Source: Gammaproteobacteria bacterium (lineage in GTDB: Bacteria; Pseudomonadota; Gammaproteobacteria; GCA-001735895). Taken from it: DNA of 48,156 nucleotides. Each line of letters opens with the position of its first letter. Position 1 is the first letter of the stretch. Positions 45,819 to 48,156 of the stretch are shown here, piece by piece. The notes below the pieces were generated by a model that did not search any database, was not told the origin of the DNA, and was given only the letters and a program-made list of their open reading frames with translations. The position numbers and the translations under genes were made by a program. The stretch spans positions 1 to 48,156 of the forward strand of contig JANTFI010000005.1 of the NCBI GenBank assembly GCA_024763505.1, in the 5' to 3' direction.

Positions 45819-47111
45819 ATGACTGATGTGGTAGCTACCAACCAGACGATACTCGTGGTTGGCGCAGGTATCAGCGGAATTACCGCGGCTGTGGAAGCAG
45901 CTGAAACCGGTAAGAGCGTGGTACTTGTCGAGAAACGCCCGTATATGGGCGGTCGAATTTCCCAGCTTTATAAATACTTTCCGAAGCTTTGTTTTCCGAC
46001 CTGTGGTCTGGAGATCAACCAGCGCCGCCTCAGTGCCCAGCCCGGTATCACCGTATTGACCATGGCAGAAGTTACCAACGTGACGGGTACGGAAGGCGAT
46101 TACACCGCCAGCGTGAAAATCTCTCCTCGTTACGTCAATGAAAACTGCACCTCTTGCGGCGCTTGCTCGGATGCGGTTGAAACCGAGTTTGATAACGAAC
46201 ATAACTACGGTCTTAACAAACGCAAGGGTGCCTACCTGCCTTACAACATGGCCAAGCCATCACGCTATGTAATTGACCCGCGCATTATTGGCACTGACGA
46301 TGCCGAAAAAGCCAAGGCAGCCTGTAAATACGATGCGATCGATCTCGACATGCAGGAAGAAACCATCGATTTCAAAGCCGGTGCCATTATCTGGGCGACT
46401 GGCTGGCAGCCTTACGATGCCAACAAGATTCAGCCTTATGGCTATGATCGGTACAAGAATGTCATCACCAGCGTCGAATTCGAACGCATGATGGACAAGC
46501 TGGGTCCCACCGGCGGCAAGATTCTGCGTCCATCCGATGGCAAGGAAGCGAAAGATATCGCTTTCATCCAGTGTGCCGGTTCACGTGATCGTAATCACCT
46601 CAAGCATTGTTCACGCATCTGCTGCATGGCTTCGCTCAAGCAAAGCACCTATATCACCGAGCAATACGGTACCGATGATGAAGAGGCCAAAGGCACCATT
46701 TATTACATCGATATCCGCTCGATCGATCGTTTTGAAGACTTCTATCAAAAGGTTCAGGACGATCCGAAGATTTCCTTCATCAAATCCAAAGTGGCCAACA
46801 TCATTCAGGACAAGGAAGAAAATCCGGTCCTCAAGGGCGTGGACACCGAAGGCTATCATCGCTACGAAAACAAGCACGATCTGGTGGTGCTGGCGATTGG
46901 TATGGAACCGAGTGTCAACAAAGACACCTTCCCGGTCGAAGTGGTGGTCAATGAACATGGCTTCATCGAAGCTGACGAATCCAATGGCGGTATCTTTGCA
47001 GCCGGTTGCGCCTCGGACGCACTGGATGTAAACCGCGCAGTACAAAGTGCAACAGCAGCTGCGCTCAGAGCGATTCAGGTTGTCAACAAAGCAGCTGGAG
47101 CGGAGGCATAA
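45819..47111 (+). CDS. qmoA: Quinone-interacting membrane-bound oxidoreductase subunit QmoA
   Basis: A 430-residue HdrA-like flavoprotein. FAD-binding GxGxxG lies at residues 15-20 (LVVGAGISGITAA). KYFPKLCFPTCGLEINQRR and NCTSCGACSDAVETEF are the cysteine-bearing segments of QmoA; GSRDRNHLKHCSRICCMASLKQ is the CCG-like C-rich segment. QmoABC passes electrons between the quinone pool and APS reductase (AprAB); in sulfur oxidisers it accepts electrons from APS formation. The ATG at 45819 has a GGAGG site 8 nt upstream; the open frame begins earlier at 45768 but adds 17 unrelated residues. qmoB starts 1 bp after the stop. Confidence 0.93.
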   Translation: MTDVVATNQTILVVGAGISGITAAVEAAETGKSVVLVEKRPYMGGRISQLYKYFPKLCFPTCGLEINQRRLSAQPGITVLTMAEVTNVTGTEGDYTASVKISPRYVNENCTSCGACSDAVETEFDNEHNYGLNKRKGAYLPYNMAKPSRYVIDPRIIGTDDAEKAKAACKYDAIDLDMQEETIDFKAGAIIWATGWQPYDANKIQPYGYDRYKNVITSVEFERMMDKLGPTGGKILRPSDGKEAKDIAFIQCAGSRDRNHLKHCSRICCMASLKQSTYITEQYGTDDEEAKGTIYYIDIRSIDRFEDFYQKVQDDPKISFIKSKVANIIQDKEENPVLKGVDTEGYHRYENKHDLVVLAIGMEPSVNKDTFPVEVVVNEHGFIEADESNGGIFAAGCASDALDVNRAVQSATAAALRAIQVVNKAAGAEA

Positions 47112-47112
47112 A

Positions 47113-48156
47113 ATGGCAGATGAAATGAAAATAGGTGCTTATGTTTGCAGTGGTTGCGGCATTGGCGACCGGCTGGATGTCAGCCAACTCGAAATGACAG
47201 CGACCCGCGACGGCAAGGCCAAATTCTGTAAATCCCACGAATTCCTATGCTCCAAGGCCGGCGTGGAAATGATCCAGAAAGACATCGATGATGGCGAAGC
47301 CAATCACATCGTGATCGGCGCCTGTTCACGTCGCGCCAAGATCGAAGCCTTCCGTTTCGATAATGTGACCCTGTCTCGTGCCAATCTGCGTGAAGGCGTG
47401 ATCTGGATTCGTCCGGACAACGACGAAGCGCAGGAAACCACGCAGGAAATGGCGGACGATTACATCCGCATGGCTTGTGCCGAATCCAAGCATATGCGAA
47501 TTCCGCATGCTTCCGGTGAGCAGGAACTGAATAAAGACGTACTGGTCGTCGGTGGTGGTATTACCGGCATGACTTCGGCTCTGGAAACCGCCAAGGCCGG
47601 TTACCACGTCGAACTGGTCGAGAAATCCGGCGCGCTGGGCGGCTGGATGTCGGAATTACACAAGTGTTTGCCGACTCGTTCACCGTATGCCGAGCCGCAG
47701 GAAACCGGCATCGATGCCCTCATCGAAGAGGTGACCAACCACGATAACATCAAGGTTTATCTGAATTCCACCATCGCCAAAACCGAAGGCGCGCCGGGTC
47801 GTTTCAAGGTCGAGATTGCAACCGAGTCCGGCACCAGCAACGAAGTCGAGGTCGGTGCGATTGTGCAGGCTACCGGATACAAGGTTTATGATCCTTCTGT
47901 GTTACCGGAATTCGCTTACGAAAAAAGTGCCGACATCATCACCAACATGGAAATGGAAGCACTGGCCAGGGCCGCAGAAGGCGGACATCCGATCAAGCGT
48001 CCTTCTGACGGTAAAGAAGTTCAGTCAGTGATCTTCATCCAGAACGTCGGGCAGAATTCCACCGAAGAAAACCATCTGCCGTACCACTCCGGTATCGGCG
48101 ATATGGTGTCAATCAAGCAATCGCTGTATTTCAAGCATCACAACGGTGATGACTGT
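47113..48156 (+). CDS. qmoB: Quinone-interacting membrane-bound oxidoreductase subunit QmoB, 3' end missing
   Basis: The frame stays open to the last base, giving 348 residues of a protein that is normally about 750. It starts MADEMKIGAYVCSGCGIGDRLDV, the family's N-terminus with CxGCG-type cysteines, and has a second flavin-binding fold VLVVGGGITGMTSALETAKAGYHVELVEKSGALGGW followed by SELHKCLPTRSPY and IFIQNVGQ. A GGAGG site lies at 47102-47106, inside the end of qmoA. With qmoA it forms the soluble part of the complex; qmoC and probably aprBA would lie beyond the window. Confidence 0.92.
   Translation, partial: MADEMKIGAYVCSGCGIGDRLDVSQLEMTATRDGKAKFCKSHEFLCSKAGVEMIQKDIDDGEANHIVIGACSRRAKIEAFRFDNVTLSRANLREGVIWIRPDNDEAQETTQEMADDYIRMACAESKHMRIPHASGEQELNKDVLVVGGGITGMTSALETAKAGYHVELVEKSGALGGWMSELHKCLPTRSPYAEPQETGIDALIEEVTNHDNIKVYLNSTIAKTEGAPGRFKVEIATESGTSNEVEVGAIVQATGYKVYDPSVLPEFAYEKSADIITNMEMEALARAAEGGHPIKRPSDGKEVQSVIFIQNVGQNSTEENHLPYHSGIGDMVSIKQSLYFKHHNGDDC

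Overview
The window looks like a chromosome segment of a sulfur-oxidising, motile gammaproteobacterium. It carries qmoA and the start of qmoB (electron transfer at APS reductase), an orphan cbbQ-type MoxR ATPase of the kind that activates RuBisCO, pyruvate phosphate dikinase, a Rpf/DSF quorum-sensing set and a sigma54/sigma28-controlled flagellar cluster. No tRNA, rRNA, CRISPR array or intact insertion sequence was seen. The species cannot be named from the sequence.

Layout. 1-729: 3' part of trmJ. 767-7733 (minus): a three-gene operon made of a LolA-like periplasmic protein, an RND/MMPL exporter with a C-terminal cyclic-nucleotide-binding domain, and a class III cyclase fused to an ATPase/TPR module; the last two overlap by 4 nt. 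7924-8586 (minus): a small CbiM-like membrane protein. 8788-11780: ppdK and a small SAP-domain gene behind a well-spaced FNR-type class II promoter. 11883-20336: glycogen island, glgB-glgA on the minus strand and glgC-GH57-malQ on the plus strand, diverging from a region with two FNR-like boxes. 20351-21253: alpha/beta hydrolase with Asp at the nucleophile position. 21254-22037: non-coding, rich in nested inverted repeats. 22038-26350 (minus): pgm-glgP. 26811-31550: rpfG-rpfC converging on rpfF. 31872-33555: thpR and a tandem thioredoxin-fold protein. 33737-36882: CheC-like phosphatase and PAS-GGDEF-EAL protein. 36891-43551: flgA, flgM-flgN (minus), cheV and flgBCDEF (plus). 43932-45427: cbbQ and a Uma2 nuclease-fold gene. 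45819 to end: qmoA-qmoB.

How the parts fit. Glycogen synthesis (glgC, glgA, glgB) and breakdown (glgP, GH57, malQ, pgm) lie beside ppdK, which uses pyrophosphate in glycolysis or serves gluconeogenesis. FNR-like boxes in front of both ppdK and glgB/glgC suggest oxygen- or nitrogen-oxide-responsive switching of stored carbon. RpfF makes a diffusible fatty-acid signal, RpfC senses it and RpfG degrades c-di-GMP; the neighbouring GGDEF-EAL, CheC-like and CheV proteins link such signalling to the flagellum. The best candidate for an undescribed system is the cyclase / CNB-domain RND exporter / LolA-like operon, which could be a cyclic-nucleotide-gated envelope transport unit. Second candidates are the structured non-coding block at 21520-21845 and the DSF system with its hairpin leader in a likely sulfur oxidiser.
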